NCBI RefSeq assembly: GCF_020531965.1
Contig: NZ_JAJAWH010000002.1
Span: 228,194 to 292,193, forward strand
From: Pseudorhizobium xiangyangii
Lineage (GTDB): Bacteria; Pseudomonadota; Alphaproteobacteria; Rhizobiales; Rhizobiaceae
Direction: 5' to 3'
Length of the DNA: 64,000 bases
Below, piece by piece: positions 44,551 through 54,247 of the stretch (its first letter is position 1; each line of letters starts with the position of its first letter). The translations under genes were made by a program, and so were the position numbers. The notes beneath the pieces are model-generated. The model had not been told where the DNA came from and made no database searches. It saw only the letters and a program-made list of their open reading frames with translations.

Positions 44551-46095
44551 TCAATGCGGCTGGAGAATGCTTTCATCGATATGCGCGCCCGCATAAACCT
44601 TCCTGGCGATAACCGCGAGGAGGAGCAGCGTTACCGTGGCAATGGCGCAGCACACTGCAAAGCCGAGAGAAAAGCCGGCCTTGGCAGTCTCCAGCCAGAC
44701 GATCGACGATGCGCCTGTCATCGCGTTTGCGGTTTCCACGGCTCCTGCGAGCGTGGCAGAGACGGCCTGTGCCTGCGTCGCGTCGAGGCCGCTCAGGTCC
44801 ACGCCGTCCATCGTCATCCGGTAGACGAGCGTGGCAATGCTGCCGAGCATCGCCACGCCCAGCGCACCTCCGAACTCCGCACTGGTTTCCGATATGGCCG
44901 ACGCCGAACCCGCACGCTCGGGTGGCGCCGTACCCACGATCAGGCCGGTGGTGGTGAGGATGACGGGCACGAAGCCAAGCCCGACGATCATGCTGGCGCC
45001 GAGGATGCCCAGGAGGCTCTCGGCATAGGCAGCAATGGCCATGACCGCAGTCCCGAATGCATTCACCACCAGTCCCATGAGAACCGTCCTGATCGGGCCA
45101 AAGCGGTTGGTGAAGCGGTAGGCCTGGAACGACATCACGGTGAAGACGAGCGCCGAGGGAACTGACCAGAGGGCGGCCTCGAGCGGCGAGAGCCCCAGAA
45201 CGAGCTGCAGGAAGAGGTTCTGGAACAGGAAAACGCCGAAGACGAAGAAGACGCCGGCGAGATTGACCATGAGAGACGCCGTGAAGGCGGGGATGCGGAA
45301 TAGCGCGAGGTCGATCAGCGGATCGGCGAGGCGCTTCTGGCGCCGCACGAAGGCCAGGCCGGCAAGTAGGCCGAATGCGATATAGACGAGCTGGAGCGGG
45401 TGGAAGCCATCCGCAGCCATGTGCTTGACGCCGTAGATGATCGGCAGAACCGTTGCGAGCGATAGCGTTACACTGGGAAGGTCCAGCCTGCCGGCATCCG
45501 CGTTCCTGTATTCGGGCAAAAGAAAGGGAGCGACGGCCAGCAGCACCATCATCACCGGTATGTTGATCAGGAAGACCGATCCCCAATGGAAATATTGCAG
45601 GAGAAGGCCGCCGATCAACGGACCGACAAGGCCGCCCAGCGCAAACGCCGTACCCCAGATGCTGATCGCCCTGTTCCGTTCCTCTTCGTTCCTGAACAGG
45701 TTGACGATGAGCGACAGCGTCGATGGCGCAATGGTTGCCCCGGCGATGCCAAGCATGGCTCGCGCCAGAATAAGCTGCTCGGCCGTGCTGGCGAACGCTG
45801 CGAAGCCGGACGCTACACCGAACGCGAAGGCGCCGATAAGCAGCACCCGCCGGCGTCCTATGCGGTCGCCGAGCGTGCCCATGGTCACGAGGAAGCCGGC
45901 GACCATGAAGCCGTAGATGTCGTTGATCCACAGCAGTTGCGATGCGGACGGATCGAGGTCGGCGACGATTGCCGGCATGGCCAGGAACAGGACCGACAGG
46001 TCCATCGAATAGATCAGACAGGCGATCGACAGAACGGACAAGCCGATCCATTCGCGGCGGGTCGCCCGTTCCGGTGTGTCATCGATCTCGGCCAT
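44551..46095 (-). CDS. DHA2-family MFS multidrug efflux transporter (SmvA/QacA-like)
   Basis: A 514-residue major facilitator with about 14 helices. Motif A is GTLGDRIGRRRVLLIG (about 76-91) and the family C motif is in GTAFALGGLVGPLIGGLL (about 149-166). The helix-1 acidic residue in YSMDLSVLFLAMP is characteristic of DHA2 proton-coupled exporters of cationic biocides. The ATG at 46093-46095 has GGAGGAAG upstream; an ATG six codons earlier lacks this. Confidence 0.92.
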   Translation of the reverse strand: MAEIDDTPERATRREWIGLSVLSIACLIYSMDLSVLFLAMPAIVADLDPSASQLLWINDIYGFMVAGFLVTMGTLGDRIGRRRVLLIGAFAFGVASGFAAFASTAEQLILARAMLGIAGATIAPSTLSLIVNLFRNEEERNRAISIWGTAFALGGLVGPLIGGLLLQYFHWGSVFLINIPVMMVLLAVAPFLLPEYRNADAGRLDLPSVTLSLATVLPIIYGVKHMAADGFHPLQLVYIAFGLLAGLAFVRRQKRLADPLIDLALFRIPAFTASLMVNLAGVFFVFGVFLFQNLFLQLVLGLSPLEAALWSVPSALVFTVMSFQAYRFTNRFGPIRTVLMGLVVNAFGTAVMAIAAYAESLLGILGASMIVGLGFVPVILTTTGLIVGTAPPERAGSASAISETSAEFGGALGVAMLGSIATLVYRMTMDGVDLSGLDATQAQAVSATLAGAVETANAMTGASSIVWLETAKAGFSLGFAVCCAIATVTLLLLAVIARKVYAGAHIDESILQPH

Positions 46096-46295
46096 ATCTT
46101 CCTCCGAGCGCACCGACCCGAAAACCGGGGTCGGTTTTTGGGATTACGATGCGCAGACCAAATTGCCACAGCGTCCTTCGTGCGCCATTCATGGCGCACG
46201 GCGCTGTAGAGAAGCCGGCAGAGATTTCCGTTATTTGCCTCGATTGACAAGTGTCAATCTGAGCGGACTCAACCGGCCAAATCCATGGCCTTGTC

Positions 46296-46766
46296 CTAGG
46301 CCTGGGTTTGCGGCCCGGTGACGAAGGCATCCAGTCGTGCAAGCGTCTGCCTGCCGCCCTCGACAGCGCCGAATTCGATCGTCGCATCGCGAGCCTCGAT
46401 CGTCGGGAAGAGGAGGGTAATGGTGATGCGGGTCTTGTCCCCTTCGGACTTCAGCGAAATGAAACCTTCGAACAGTGCGGGTTCGTCCGTCTCGTCGCCG
46501 TGGTCGTATCGGATGCCCGTTGGTGGCGTGATCTCCTTGTAGCGGATCCAGTTCGGCCAATCCTTGCCGTCCGGGCCATGCATCGTGTAGCGCCAGAGGC
46601 CGCCGACTGCGAATTCCATCTCGTGTGTTTCTGTCTTGAAGCCGTTCGGTCCCCACCATTGGTCGAGGTGGCTGGCATCCGTCAGCATTTTGAACACCAG
46701 TTCCCGTGGTGCATCGATCAGGCGGTTGACTTCGATGGTCCTGCTGCGATCAAGTGTCTCGGTCAT
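46296..46766 (-). CDS. SRPBCC/AHSA1-domain protein (second)
   Basis: A 156-residue START-like (AHSA1) protein. Landmarks are RLIDAPRELVFKMLTD (about 15-30), QWWGPNGFKT (about 37-46) and a C-terminal helix. AHSA1-domain proteins bind hydrophobic ligands; these small stand-alone ones are of unknown substrate. It begins one base after the first SRPBCC gene's stop, as the last gene of an ArsR-SRPBCC-SRPBCC operon. Confidence 0.88.
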   Translation of the reverse strand: MTETLDRSRTIEVNRLIDAPRELVFKMLTDASHLDQWWGPNGFKTETHEMEFAVGGLWRYTMHGPDGKDWPNWIRYKEITPPTGIRYDHGDETDEPALFEGFISLKSEGDKTRITITLLFPTIEARDATIEFGAVEGGRQTLARLDAFVTGPQTQA

Positions 46767-46767
46767 G

Positions 46768-47214
46768 TCAGCGTCCTCCGGTCAGCTGTTTAAGAAGGCT
46801 CTCAAGACGGTCGAAATTCTGCTCATTTGCGGCGGTGATGAATTTTTGAAGTTGCCGGTTTTCCTCGGTCGGTTCGAACAACATCCGCCAGTGAAGCCGC
46901 GTGCCGCCGCTTCCGGGCACGAATGTCATCTCCATCGTGTAGACGTGCATGGGTTCGTGATGCAGGAAGACGATGCGCTCTTCCGGGACGATTTCCTGGA
47001 ACGTCGAATGGTTGGGAAAATCGGTGCCGTTCGAAGCTGTCATGGTGATGCGCCACGTACCGCCCGGGCGGAAATCGAACTCGTCGATCGTGTTTGTAAA
47101 GCCGTGAGGCCCCCACCAATGCTTCAGCTTTTCGGGATCGGCGAAAGCATCGAAAAGTGTCGCGGGGTCGATGCCGAACAGGCGATCGTTGAGGATCTCC
47201 ATCTTTTCAGTCAT
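46768..47214 (-). CDS. SRPBCC/AHSA1-domain protein (first)
   Basis: A 148-residue AHSA1 protein: FGIDPATLFDAFADPEKLKH (about 13-32), WWGPHGFTNT and a beta-sheet rich middle with HHEPMHVYTMEMTFVP. The ATG at 47212-47214 overlaps the ArsR gene stop by eight bases, so it is coupled to its regulator. Similar ArsR-AHSA1 pairs are widespread in soil bacteria; the ligand is not known. Confidence 0.88.
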   Translation of the reverse strand: MTEKMEILNDRLFGIDPATLFDAFADPEKLKHWWGPHGFTNTIDEFDFRPGGTWRITMTASNGTDFPNHSTFQEIVPEERIVFLHHEPMHVYTMEMTFVPGSGGTRLHWRMLFEPTEENRQLQKFITAANEQNFDRLESLLKQLTGGR

Positions 47215-47560
47215 TCCGCTCTTCCTTTGTGTCTCGTTCGATCTGCAGTGTGGCCAGGTAATCTTCGAGCCGGTCCAGCCGGTGCTCCCACAACAAACGG
47301 TAATCGCCGAGCCAGCCATCGAGTGTCTTCAAGGGCGCCGGCTCCAGCCGGCAGGGACGCCACTGGGCATTGCGGCTGCGCGAGATCAGTTTCGCGCGCT
47401 CCAGCACTTTCAGGTGCTTCGATACTGCCGGGAGGCTCATCTCGAAGGGAGCGGCCAGTTCGTTGACGGTGGCTTCCCCGCGCGCCAGCCGCGCCAGGAT
47501 CGCCCGACGCGTCGGGTCGGCCAGCGCAAAGAGCGTATTGGAGAGCGGATCGAGAGACAT
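47207..47560 (-). CDS. ArsR-family transcriptional regulator
   Basis: A 117-residue winged-helix regulator with FALADPTRRAILARLARGE (about 11-29), NELAAPFEMSLPAVSKHLKVLERAKLI (about 33-59) and the C-terminal block LKTLDGWLGDYRLLWEHRLDRLEDYL seen in the AHSA1-associated ArsR group. There is no metal-binding CXC site. It is the first gene of the operon with two SRPBCC proteins and probably controls its own operon. Confidence 0.9.
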   Translation of the reverse strand: MSLDPLSNTLFALADPTRRAILARLARGEATVNELAAPFEMSLPAVSKHLKVLERAKLISRSRNAQWRPCRLEPAPLKTLDGWLGDYRLLWEHRLDRLEDYLATLQIERDTKEERND

Positions 47561-47610
47561 GTTTATCCGATCGGTTAATTAACTTGATGGCTAAATATAG
47601 GATAATGAAA

Positions 47611-47636
47611 AGCCGGTCAACTTTCGCTGACCGGCT
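47611..47636 (-). terminator. Terminator of carB
   Basis: A 9-bp stem AGCCGGTCA/TGACCGGCT with an eight-base loop, followed on the minus strand by TTTTC. It lies 24 bp past the carB stop. Confidence 0.7.
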
Positions 47637-47660
47637 TCAAGCTTTCACGGCTGGAGCGGC

Positions 47661-50600
47661 TTAGAAGTAGCTCTGCAGCGGCCGGACTTCGAGACTGCCG
47701 GCCTTGAGTGCGCGGATTGCCATCGCTGCCGCTTCCGCACCCGCCATGGTCGTGTAGTAAGGCACCTTCTGCATCAGCGTTGCGCGGCGCAGCGACTTCG
47801 AATCGGAGATCGCCTTATTGCCATCCGTCGAGTTGATGACGAGCTGGACCTGACGGTTGCGGATGGCATCCTCAATGTGCGGACGTCCTTCCTGGACCTT
47901 GTTGATCTTGTCGGCCGCGATGCCCTTTTCCGCGAGGAAACGCTGCGTGCCGCCGGTTGCCAGGACCTTGAAGCCGCTTTCGACGAGAATGCGGATCGCC
48001 GGCAGAACGCCGTCCTTGTCTTCATCGCGAACCGAGACGAACACGGTGCCCGAACGGGGAAGATCCACACCGGCGCCGAGCTGGCTTTTGGCGAAGGCGA
48101 GCGCGAAATCGGTGTCGAGGCCGATGACTTCGCCGGTCGAACGCATTTCCGGGCCGAGCAGCGTATCGACGCCCGGGAAGCGGGCGAACGGGAACACGGC
48201 TTCCTTGACGGCAATGTGCTTGAGGTTGCGCGGATCAGGCTTCTCGCCGTAGGCGGCAATCGCCGCGTCGAGCTTTTCGCCGGTCATGATCCGGGCTGCG
48301 ATCTTGGCGATCGGCGCACCGATGGTCTTGGCGACGAAAGGAACGGTACGCGAGGCGCGCGGGTTGACTTCGAGTACGTAGATCGTGCCGTCCTTGATGG
48401 CGTACTGGACGTTCATCAGGCCGCCGACGTTGAGCGCCTTGGCCATCGCGGCCGTCTGGCGCTCCAGTTCATCGAGCATCTCGTTGGAGAGCGAGCGCGA
48501 TGGCAGCGAGCAGGCGCTGTCGCCGGAGTGAATGCCGGCTTCCTCGATGTGCTCCATGATACCCGAAACGAAGACACTCTCGCCATCGCACAGCGCATCG
48601 ACGTCCACTTCGATGGCGTTGGTCAGGTAGCTGTCGAACAGAAGCGGGTTCTTGCCAAGCAGGGTGTTGATCTGGCCGGTCTTGTCGTTGGGGTAACACT
48701 GCTTGATGTCTTCCGGAACGAGGCCCGGAACGGTGTCCAGCAGGTAGCTCTGCAACATGCTTTCATTGTGGATGATCTGCATGGCCCGGCCGCCGAGAAC
48801 GTAGGACGGACGCACGACAAGCGGGAAGCCGATTTCCGTTGCCACGAGGCGGGCCTGCTCGACGGAGTAGGCGATGCCGTTGTTGGGCTGGTTCAGGTCC
48901 AGCTTCATCAGGAGCTTCTGGAAGCGGTCGCGGTCTTCTGCGAGGTCGATCATGTCCGGCGCGGTGCCGAGGATCGGGATACCGTTCTTTTCGAGCGCTT
49001 CTGCAAGCTTCAGCGGTGTCTGGCCGCCGAACTGCACGATCACGCCGACGACTTCACCCTTTTCCTGCTCAGCGCGCAGGATCTCGATCACGTCTTCGGC
49101 CGTCAGAGGCTCGAAGTAGAGGCGGTCGGAGGTGTCGTAGTCCGTGGACACGGTTTCCGGGTTGCAGTTGATCATGATGGCTTCGAAGCCGGCATCACGC
49201 AGCGCAAAAGCAGCATGGCAGCAGCAATAGTCGAACTCTATGCCCTGACCGATGCGGTTCGGACCGCCACCGAGGATGACGACCTTCTTGCGATCGGAAA
49301 CCTGTGCCTCGGACTGGAGTGCGCCAACGAAAGGCGTCTCGTAGGTCGAGTACATGTAGGCGGTTGGCGAAGCGAACTCGGCCGCGCACGTGTCGATGCG
49401 CTTGAAGACCGGGCGTACGTTCAGGCTGTTGCGAAGTTCCGCAACTTCCTTCGGACGCTTCGACGTCAGGCTGGCGAGGCGGGCGTCGGAAAAGCCCATG
49501 GCCTTCAGCGTGCGCAGGTTCTCGGCATCCGCCGGCAAGCCGTGTTCGCGCACGCGCGCTTCCATGTCGACGATTGCCTTGAACTGGCTGATGAACCACG
49601 GATCGATCTTGCAGGCTTCGTGAACGTCGGCTTCCGACATGCCCATGCGCAGAGCCTGGGCGACCATGCGTAGGCGATCCGGCGTCGGCGTGCCGATCGC
49701 GGCGCGGATAGCGTTGTTGGCGTTTTCACCCTCCTCGATGCCGGGGATCTCGATCTCGTCGAGGCCGGTCAGCCCGGTTTCCATGCCGCGAAGCGCCTTT
49801 TGCAGCGACTCGGCGAAAGTACGGCCGATCGCCATGACTTCACCGACAGACTTCATCGCGGTTGTCAGAACCGGTGATGCGCCCGGGAATTTTTCGAAGG
49901 CAAAGCGCGGGATCTTGGTGACGACGTAGTCGATCGACGGTTCGAACGAGGCTGGGGTTGCGCCACCGGTGATGTCGTTGTCGAGCTCGTCGAGCGTATA
50001 GCCGATGGCAAGCTTGGCCGCGACCTTGGCGATCGGGAAGCCGGTTGCCTTGGAGGCCAGCGCCGAAGAACGGGAGACGCGCGGGTTCATTTCGATGACG
50101 ACGAGACGGCCGTCCTTCGGGTTGACGGCGAACTGAACGTTCGAGCCGCCGGTCTCAACGCCGATCTCGCGCAGGACCGCGATCGAGGCGTTGCGCATCA
50201 TCTGGTATTCCTTGTCGGTCAGCGTCAGGGCTGGCGCGACAGTGATCGAGTCGCCCGTATGGACGCCCATCGGATCGATGTTCTCGATCGAGCAGATGAT
50301 GATGCAGTTGTCCGCCTTGTCGCGGACGACCTCCATTTCATATTCCTTCCAGCCGAGAACCGATTCTTCGATCAGAACTTCGGTGGTGGGCGAGGCATCG
50401 AGGCCGCCACCCACGATTTCGAAGAACTCCGAGCGGTTATAGGCAATGCCGCCGCCGGTGCCGCCCATGGTGAAGGACGGGCGAATGATGGCCGGCAGGC
50501 CAACGACGTCGATGGCCTGTGCGGCAATGGCCATGGCGTGGCTGATGTAACGCTGCTTGCGGTCCGTCTCGCCGAGGTTCCACTGGTTCTCCAGGTCGTC

Positions 50601-51146
50601 CAGTGCAGTATCGAGTGCTGCGCCGGAGAGGCTCGCCTTGACCTTTTCACGCTCGGCTTCATGGCTCTTGCGGTCGGCATCCTTGATGTCGGTGGCGTTG
50701 GCCAGCAACGACTTGGGTGTTTCAAGGCCGATGCGCACCATCGCTTCGCGGAACAGGGCGCGGTCTTCGGCCATGTCGATGGCGGCGGGCTTGGCGCCGA
50801 TCATCTCGACATTGTAGCGGTCGAGAACGCCCATGCGCTTCAGGGAGAGCGCCGTGTTGAGTGCTGTCTGGCCACCCATGGTCGGCAGCAGCGCGTCAGG
50901 GCGTTCCTTGGCGATGATCTTGGCGACCACTTCGGGCGTGATGGGCTCGACATATGTCGCGTCTGCGAGGCCCGGGTCGGTCATGATCGTCGCCGGGTTG
51001 GAGTTGACCAGGATGACCCGGTAACCCTCTTCCTTCAGCGCCTTGCAGGCCTGGGTGCCGGAGTAGTCGAATTCACATGCCTGACCAATGACAATCGGAC
51101 CCGCGCCGATGATGAGGATCGATTTGATGTCTTGGCGCTTGGGCAT
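47661..51146 (-). CDS. carB: Carbamoyl-phosphate synthase large subunit
   Basis: A 1161-residue CarB with two ATP-grasp synthetase halves (about 1-400 and 600-1000), an oligomerisation domain between them, and an MGS allosteric domain at the end (about 1000-1161). Motifs: [55 protein letters not shown], and in the second half IRPSYVLGG-like and [13 protein letters not shown]. It is about 88 residues longer than E. coli CarB, mainly an insert near residues 165-225 rich in charged residues. It makes carbamoyl phosphate for arginine and pyrimidines with CarA. Start ATG at 51144-51146. Confidence 0.97.
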   Translation of the reverse strand: MPKRQDIKSILIIGAGPIVIGQACEFDYSGTQACKALKEEGYRVILVNSNPATIMTDPGLADATYVEPITPEVVAKIIAKERPDALLPTMGGQTALNTALSLKRMGVLDRYNVEMIGAKPAAIDMAEDRALFREAMVRIGLETPKSLLANATDIKDADRKSHEAEREKVKASLSGAALDTALDDLENQWNLGETDRKQRYISHAMAIAAQAIDVVGLPAIIRPSFTMGGTGGGIAYNRSEFFEIVGGGLDASPTTEVLIEESVLGWKEYEMEVVRDKADNCIIICSIENIDPMGVHTGDSITVAPALTLTDKEYQMMRNASIAVLREIGVETGGSNVQFAVNPKDGRLVVIEMNPRVSRSSALASKATGFPIAKVAAKLAIGYTLDELDNDITGGATPASFEPSIDYVVTKIPRFAFEKFPGASPVLTTAMKSVGEVMAIGRTFAESLQKALRGMETGLTGLDEIEIPGIEEGENANNAIRAAIGTPTPDRLRMVAQALRMGMSEADVHEACKIDPWFISQFKAIVDMEARVREHGLPADAENLRTLKAMGFSDARLASLTSKRPKEVAELRNSLNVRPVFKRIDTCAAEFASPTAYMYSTYETPFVGALQSEAQVSDRKKVVILGGGPNRIGQGIEFDYCCCHAAFALRDAGFEAIMINCNPETVSTDYDTSDRLYFEPLTAEDVIEILRAEQEKGEVVGVIVQFGGQTPLKLAEALEKNGIPILGTAPDMIDLAEDRDRFQKLLMKLDLNQPNNGIAYSVEQARLVATEIGFPLVVRPSYVLGGRAMQIIHNESMLQSYLLDTVPGLVPEDIKQCYPNDKTGQINTLLGKNPLLFDSYLTNAIEVDVDALCDGESVFVSGIMEHIEEAGIHSGDSACSLPSRSLSNEMLDELERQTAAMAKALNVGGLMNVQYAIKDGTIYVLEVNPRASRTVPFVAKTIGAPIAKIAARIMTGEKLDAAIAAYGEKPDPRNLKHIAVKEAVFPFARFPGVDTLLGPEMRSTGEVIGLDTDFALAFAKSQLGAGVDLPRSGTVFVSVRDEDKDGVLPAIRILVESGFKVLATGGTQRFLAEKGIAADKINKVQEGRPHIEDAIRNRQVQLVINSTDGNKAISDSKSLRRATLMQKVPYYTTMAGAEAAAMAIRALKAGSLEVRPLQSYF

Positions 51147-51449
51147 GGTTTCTATCCACTCATTCTTCTGCGCGAAAAGCCGGCTCGGGGCATGGGGCTC
51201 CGGTCGGGTTGCGTGCATATGATATTTCTGGCTAGACGCGGCTTATAGGCAAATGTCCCCGCGAACGGAACCCCATAAATCGCCCAATCGACAGGAATCG
51301 ACAGGTGCCCGCTGTCGCCTGGGGCAGGGCGAAATAAAAGCGGCACCGTACCGCTTGCCGCCGAGCGGGCATGGACAATGCGAACGCGCCGGCAGTAAGA
51401 CCGGATCGTATTGAATAGCCGGCGGCCTTAGCCGGATTGGGAGAATGAC
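51147..51449. other. Intergenic region between carB and the Fsr-like gene
   Basis: Divergent promoter region of about 300 bp. It contains a perfect tandem pair of the 10-mer AATCGACAGG (51286-51295 and 51296-51305), which could be a regulator binding site, and a GGGAGAATGAC segment directly before the downstream ATG. No gene seen. Confidence 0.45.
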
Positions 51450-52655
51450 ATGGCGGATGCGACGATGAAGCCGGGTATCTCTGCCGAAGCGACCGTGCTG
51501 CCGATCATTTTCGCGGTCAGCTTCTGCCACATGCTGAACGACATCATGCAGTCGATGATCGCCGCCATCTATCCGATGCTGAAGGCCGATTATAATCTCG
51601 ACTTCTGGCAGATCGGCATGCTGACACTGGCGTTCCAGTGCACGGCATCGCTGCTGCAGCCGGTCATAGGCATTCTGACGGACAGAAAGCCGTTCCCGTA
51701 TTCGCTGCCGATGGGCATGGGCGCGACCTTCATGGGTCTCGTCCTGCTGGCGACGGCGAGTAACTACGGCATGCTGGTCTTTGCCGCTTCGCTGGTCGGC
51801 ATCGGGTCGGCGATCTTCCATCCGGAATCATCGCGTGTCGCCCGGCTGGCATCCGGCGGTCGCTACGGTCTGGCGCAGTCGGTGTTCCAGGTCGGCGGCA
51901 ATTTCGGCACGGCGATCGGGCCGCTGCTCGCCGCATTCATCATCATACCGCGCGGGCAGGGCAGTGTGGCCTGGTTCTGCATCGCTGCCATCCTAGGGAT
52001 CATCGTTCTCAGTCGCGTCGCCGCCTGGTACAAGGCGCACATGCTTGCCAATGCCGGCAGGAAGAGGATGATACAGGGCCATTCGCTGCCGCGCAGGACA
52101 GTCGCGATCGCGCTCGTCGTGCTCGTGCTGCTGACGTTCTCCAAGAACATCTACATGGCGAGCATCGGCAGCTACTACACGTTCTTCGTCATCGAACGGT
52201 TCGGCGTCACCGTGCAGCAATCGCAGCTCATGCTGTTCGTTTTCCTGGGCGCGAGCGCGCTCGGCACTGTAGTCGGCGGCCCCATCGGCGACCGTTTCGG
52301 CTCAAAGGTGGTGATCTGGTTCTCGATCCTCGGCGTGTTGCCGTTCACGCTGGCCATGCCTTTCGCCAATCTAGAGGTGACGATCCTGCTGTCGGGCATT
52401 GTCGGGTTCATCATCGCGTCCTCGTTCCCCGCCATCATCGTAATGGCGCAGGAACTGGTACCCGGCCGTGTCGGCATGATCGCCGGCATCTTCTTCGGGT
52501 TCGCGTTCGGCATGGGCGGGATTGCCGCAGCCGTGCTCGGCGTTCTGGCAGATCGTCACGGGATATCGACCGTCTACACGATCTGCGCTTTCCTGCCGGC
52601 TCTCGGGCTTTTGACGATTTTCCTTCCGAGCAAGAAAGCGCTCAGGATGGCGTAG
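51450..52655 (+). CDS. MFS transporter, fosmidomycin-resistance (Fsr) type
   Basis: A 401-residue 12-helix transporter. The Fsr-like N-terminus (SFCHMLNDIMQSMIAAIYPML, about 25-45), GILTDRKPFPYSLPMGM and the FHPESSRVARLASGGRYG stretch (about 122-139) match the fosmidomycin-efflux group. It probably exports a small toxic compound; the natural substrate is unknown. The ATG at 51450 has GGGAG upstream. Confidence 0.9.
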   Translation: MADATMKPGISAEATVLPIIFAVSFCHMLNDIMQSMIAAIYPMLKADYNLDFWQIGMLTLAFQCTASLLQPVIGILTDRKPFPYSLPMGMGATFMGLVLLATASNYGMLVFAASLVGIGSAIFHPESSRVARLASGGRYGLAQSVFQVGGNFGTAIGPLLAAFIIIPRGQGSVAWFCIAAILGIIVLSRVAAWYKAHMLANAGRKRMIQGHSLPRRTVAIALVVLVLLTFSKNIYMASIGSYYTFFVIERFGVTVQQSQLMLFVFLGASALGTVVGGPIGDRFGSKVVIWFSILGVLPFTLAMPFANLEVTILLSGIVGFIIASSFPAIIVMAQELVPGRVGMIAGIFFGFAFGMGGIAAAVLGVLADRHGISTVYTICAFLPALGLLTIFLPSKKALRMA

Positions 52656-52735
52656 CCTTCGTCGCGATCCAATGGATCGTCTTTGCGCGCGTCGCGTTGT
52701 ATGATCCTCGGGAGAGGCACACAGGAGGTATTCGG

Positions 52736-53641
52736 ATGGAATGGAAAGGGCGCCGGCAATCGCACAATGTCGAGGACCAGCGCGGAGCGGGTGGTCAAAA
52801 CCCGTTCGGTCGCGGCGGCATGCGCATTCCGATAGGCCGTGGTGGCGTACGCCGGGCCGGCGGGGGTATCGGTATCGGCGGCATCATTCTGATCCTGATC
52901 GTTTCCTGGGTGCTGGGCATCAATCCCCTTACGCTCCTCTCCGGTGGCGATACCGGCCTTCAGGGCGGCGGCTATGAGCAGCAGACCAACCAGGCGCCCG
53001 CCAACGACGAGGCCACGGCTTTTGTGCGGACCGTGCTGGCAGAGACGGAGGATACGTGGAACGGCATCTTCCAGGCGAGCGGACAGACCTATCAGGAACC
53101 GACGCTGGTGCTGTTCTCCGGGCAAGTCGAATCGGCGTGCGGCTTTGCATCGTCTGCGACCGGGCCGTTCTACTGTCCCGGAGACAGAAAGGTCTATCTC
53201 GACACGAACTTCTTCCGCGAACTCGAACAGCAGTTCGGCGCCTCCGGTGATTTTGCCGAAGCCTATGTGATCGCGCACGAAGTGGGGCACCACGTCCAGA
53301 ACCTGCTCGGCGTCCTGCCGAAGTTCAATCAGGCACGGCAGCGAATGAGCGAGGTCGAGGCCAACAGGATGTCCGTCCGTGTCGAACTGCAGGCCGATTG
53401 CTTCGCCGGTGTCTGGGGCAAACACACAGACCAGAAGGGCATTCTGGAACAGGGCGACCTGCAGGAAGCCTTGAATGCCGCCCAGCAGATCGGAGACGAT
53501 ACACTGCAGAAACGTGGCCAGGGCTATGTGGTGCCGGAAAGCTTCAACCACGGCACGTCGGCCCAACGCATGGAATGGTTCCGCCGCGGTTTCGACAGCG
53601 GTGACGCCAATTCCTGCGATACGTTCTCCGGCGAGATATGA
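52736..53641 (+). CDS. Neutral zinc metallopeptidase YpfJ family
   Basis: A 301-residue membrane-anchored protein: a Gly/Arg-rich N-terminus, a membrane helix (about 45-62) and a metallopeptidase domain with HEVGHH (about 181-186), FYCPGDRKVYLD and QADCFAGVWG (the Asp/Glu third-ligand region). This is the zincin-like YpfJ family, whose substrate is not established. The ATG at 52736 has AGGAGG upstream; a 13-residue upstream extension is not needed. Confidence 0.9.
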   Translation: MEWKGRRQSHNVEDQRGAGGQNPFGRGGMRIPIGRGGVRRAGGGIGIGGIILILIVSWVLGINPLTLLSGGDTGLQGGGYEQQTNQAPANDEATAFVRTVLAETEDTWNGIFQASGQTYQEPTLVLFSGQVESACGFASSATGPFYCPGDRKVYLDTNFFRELEQQFGASGDFAEAYVIAHEVGHHVQNLLGVLPKFNQARQRMSEVEANRMSVRVELQADCFAGVWGKHTDQKGILEQGDLQEALNAAQQIGDDTLQKRGQGYVVPESFNHGTSAQRMEWFRRGFDSGDANSCDTFSGEI

Positions 53642-54247
53642 GAAGGGGGCGTTGCCCCTTCTTTCACTCTCACATTCCTTCACGCAGATTGATCCCGTTA
53701 CCTGATGCCACGGTTCGATGTCATGGTGACAGTCGTCATGTAGTGGATGCGGTGGTCTGGACCATCGACGGTGCTTTCCTCCGCGGTCGGACGATTGACG
53801 AGCGATGGATCGAGCCCCGGCGAAGCCGCCGATCTGGTAGCCAATCGAGGTCTGATCCTGAGGTGAAATCAGAAGCAGGCTGCCTCTGTTCCTTATTCGT
53901 GCCGTGAAGGTTCCGGCTTGCTATCAACATCGTTGGCAGCAGCATCAAGAACATTGACTGTTTAACCAGAATTCAGTGGCTTACGGGTGAGGGGTCCCGC
54001 CTGAATTTGCGGGTACGCCCTCCCGTTCGCTGCAGCCTCCATTCTGACAGTGAGCGTGGCATTGGCGCCGCAAATCCTCCTTTATCGGCGTTGCCCTCAG
54101 CGCCTCATCGATCGGTTATGGTGAAGTATCGGTCACAAATAGTGGTGGATCGGGGCGCCTGCTTGCCGCGTCCGGTCGCCTGATCTATAGCCGGGGCACC
54201 TGCCGCTAACCAAGTTTGGAAGCGGCTTTTTCCGTTGCGAGGGACCC
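53642..54247. other. Noncoding gap between YpfJ and the MATE gene
   Basis: About 600 bp with no convincing gene. At its left edge lies an 8-bp hairpin AGAAGGGG/CCCCTTCT (53641-53662) beginning at the YpfJ stop, a likely terminator with a weak T tail. A short open frame (53638-53907) has poor codon use and no ribosome site. No tRNA-like or promoter-like element is clear. The promoter of the MATE gene presumably lies near the right end. Confidence 0.5.

Noticed and set aside
47877-49673. 598-residue open frame antisense to carB
   Set aside because: Shadow of carB caused by high G+C at third positions; no domain, and no ribosome-binding site.
53638-53907. 89-residue frame in the gap after the YpfJ gene
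   Set aside because: No ribosome-binding site, poor codon use, and overlaps the hairpin at the YpfJ stop.
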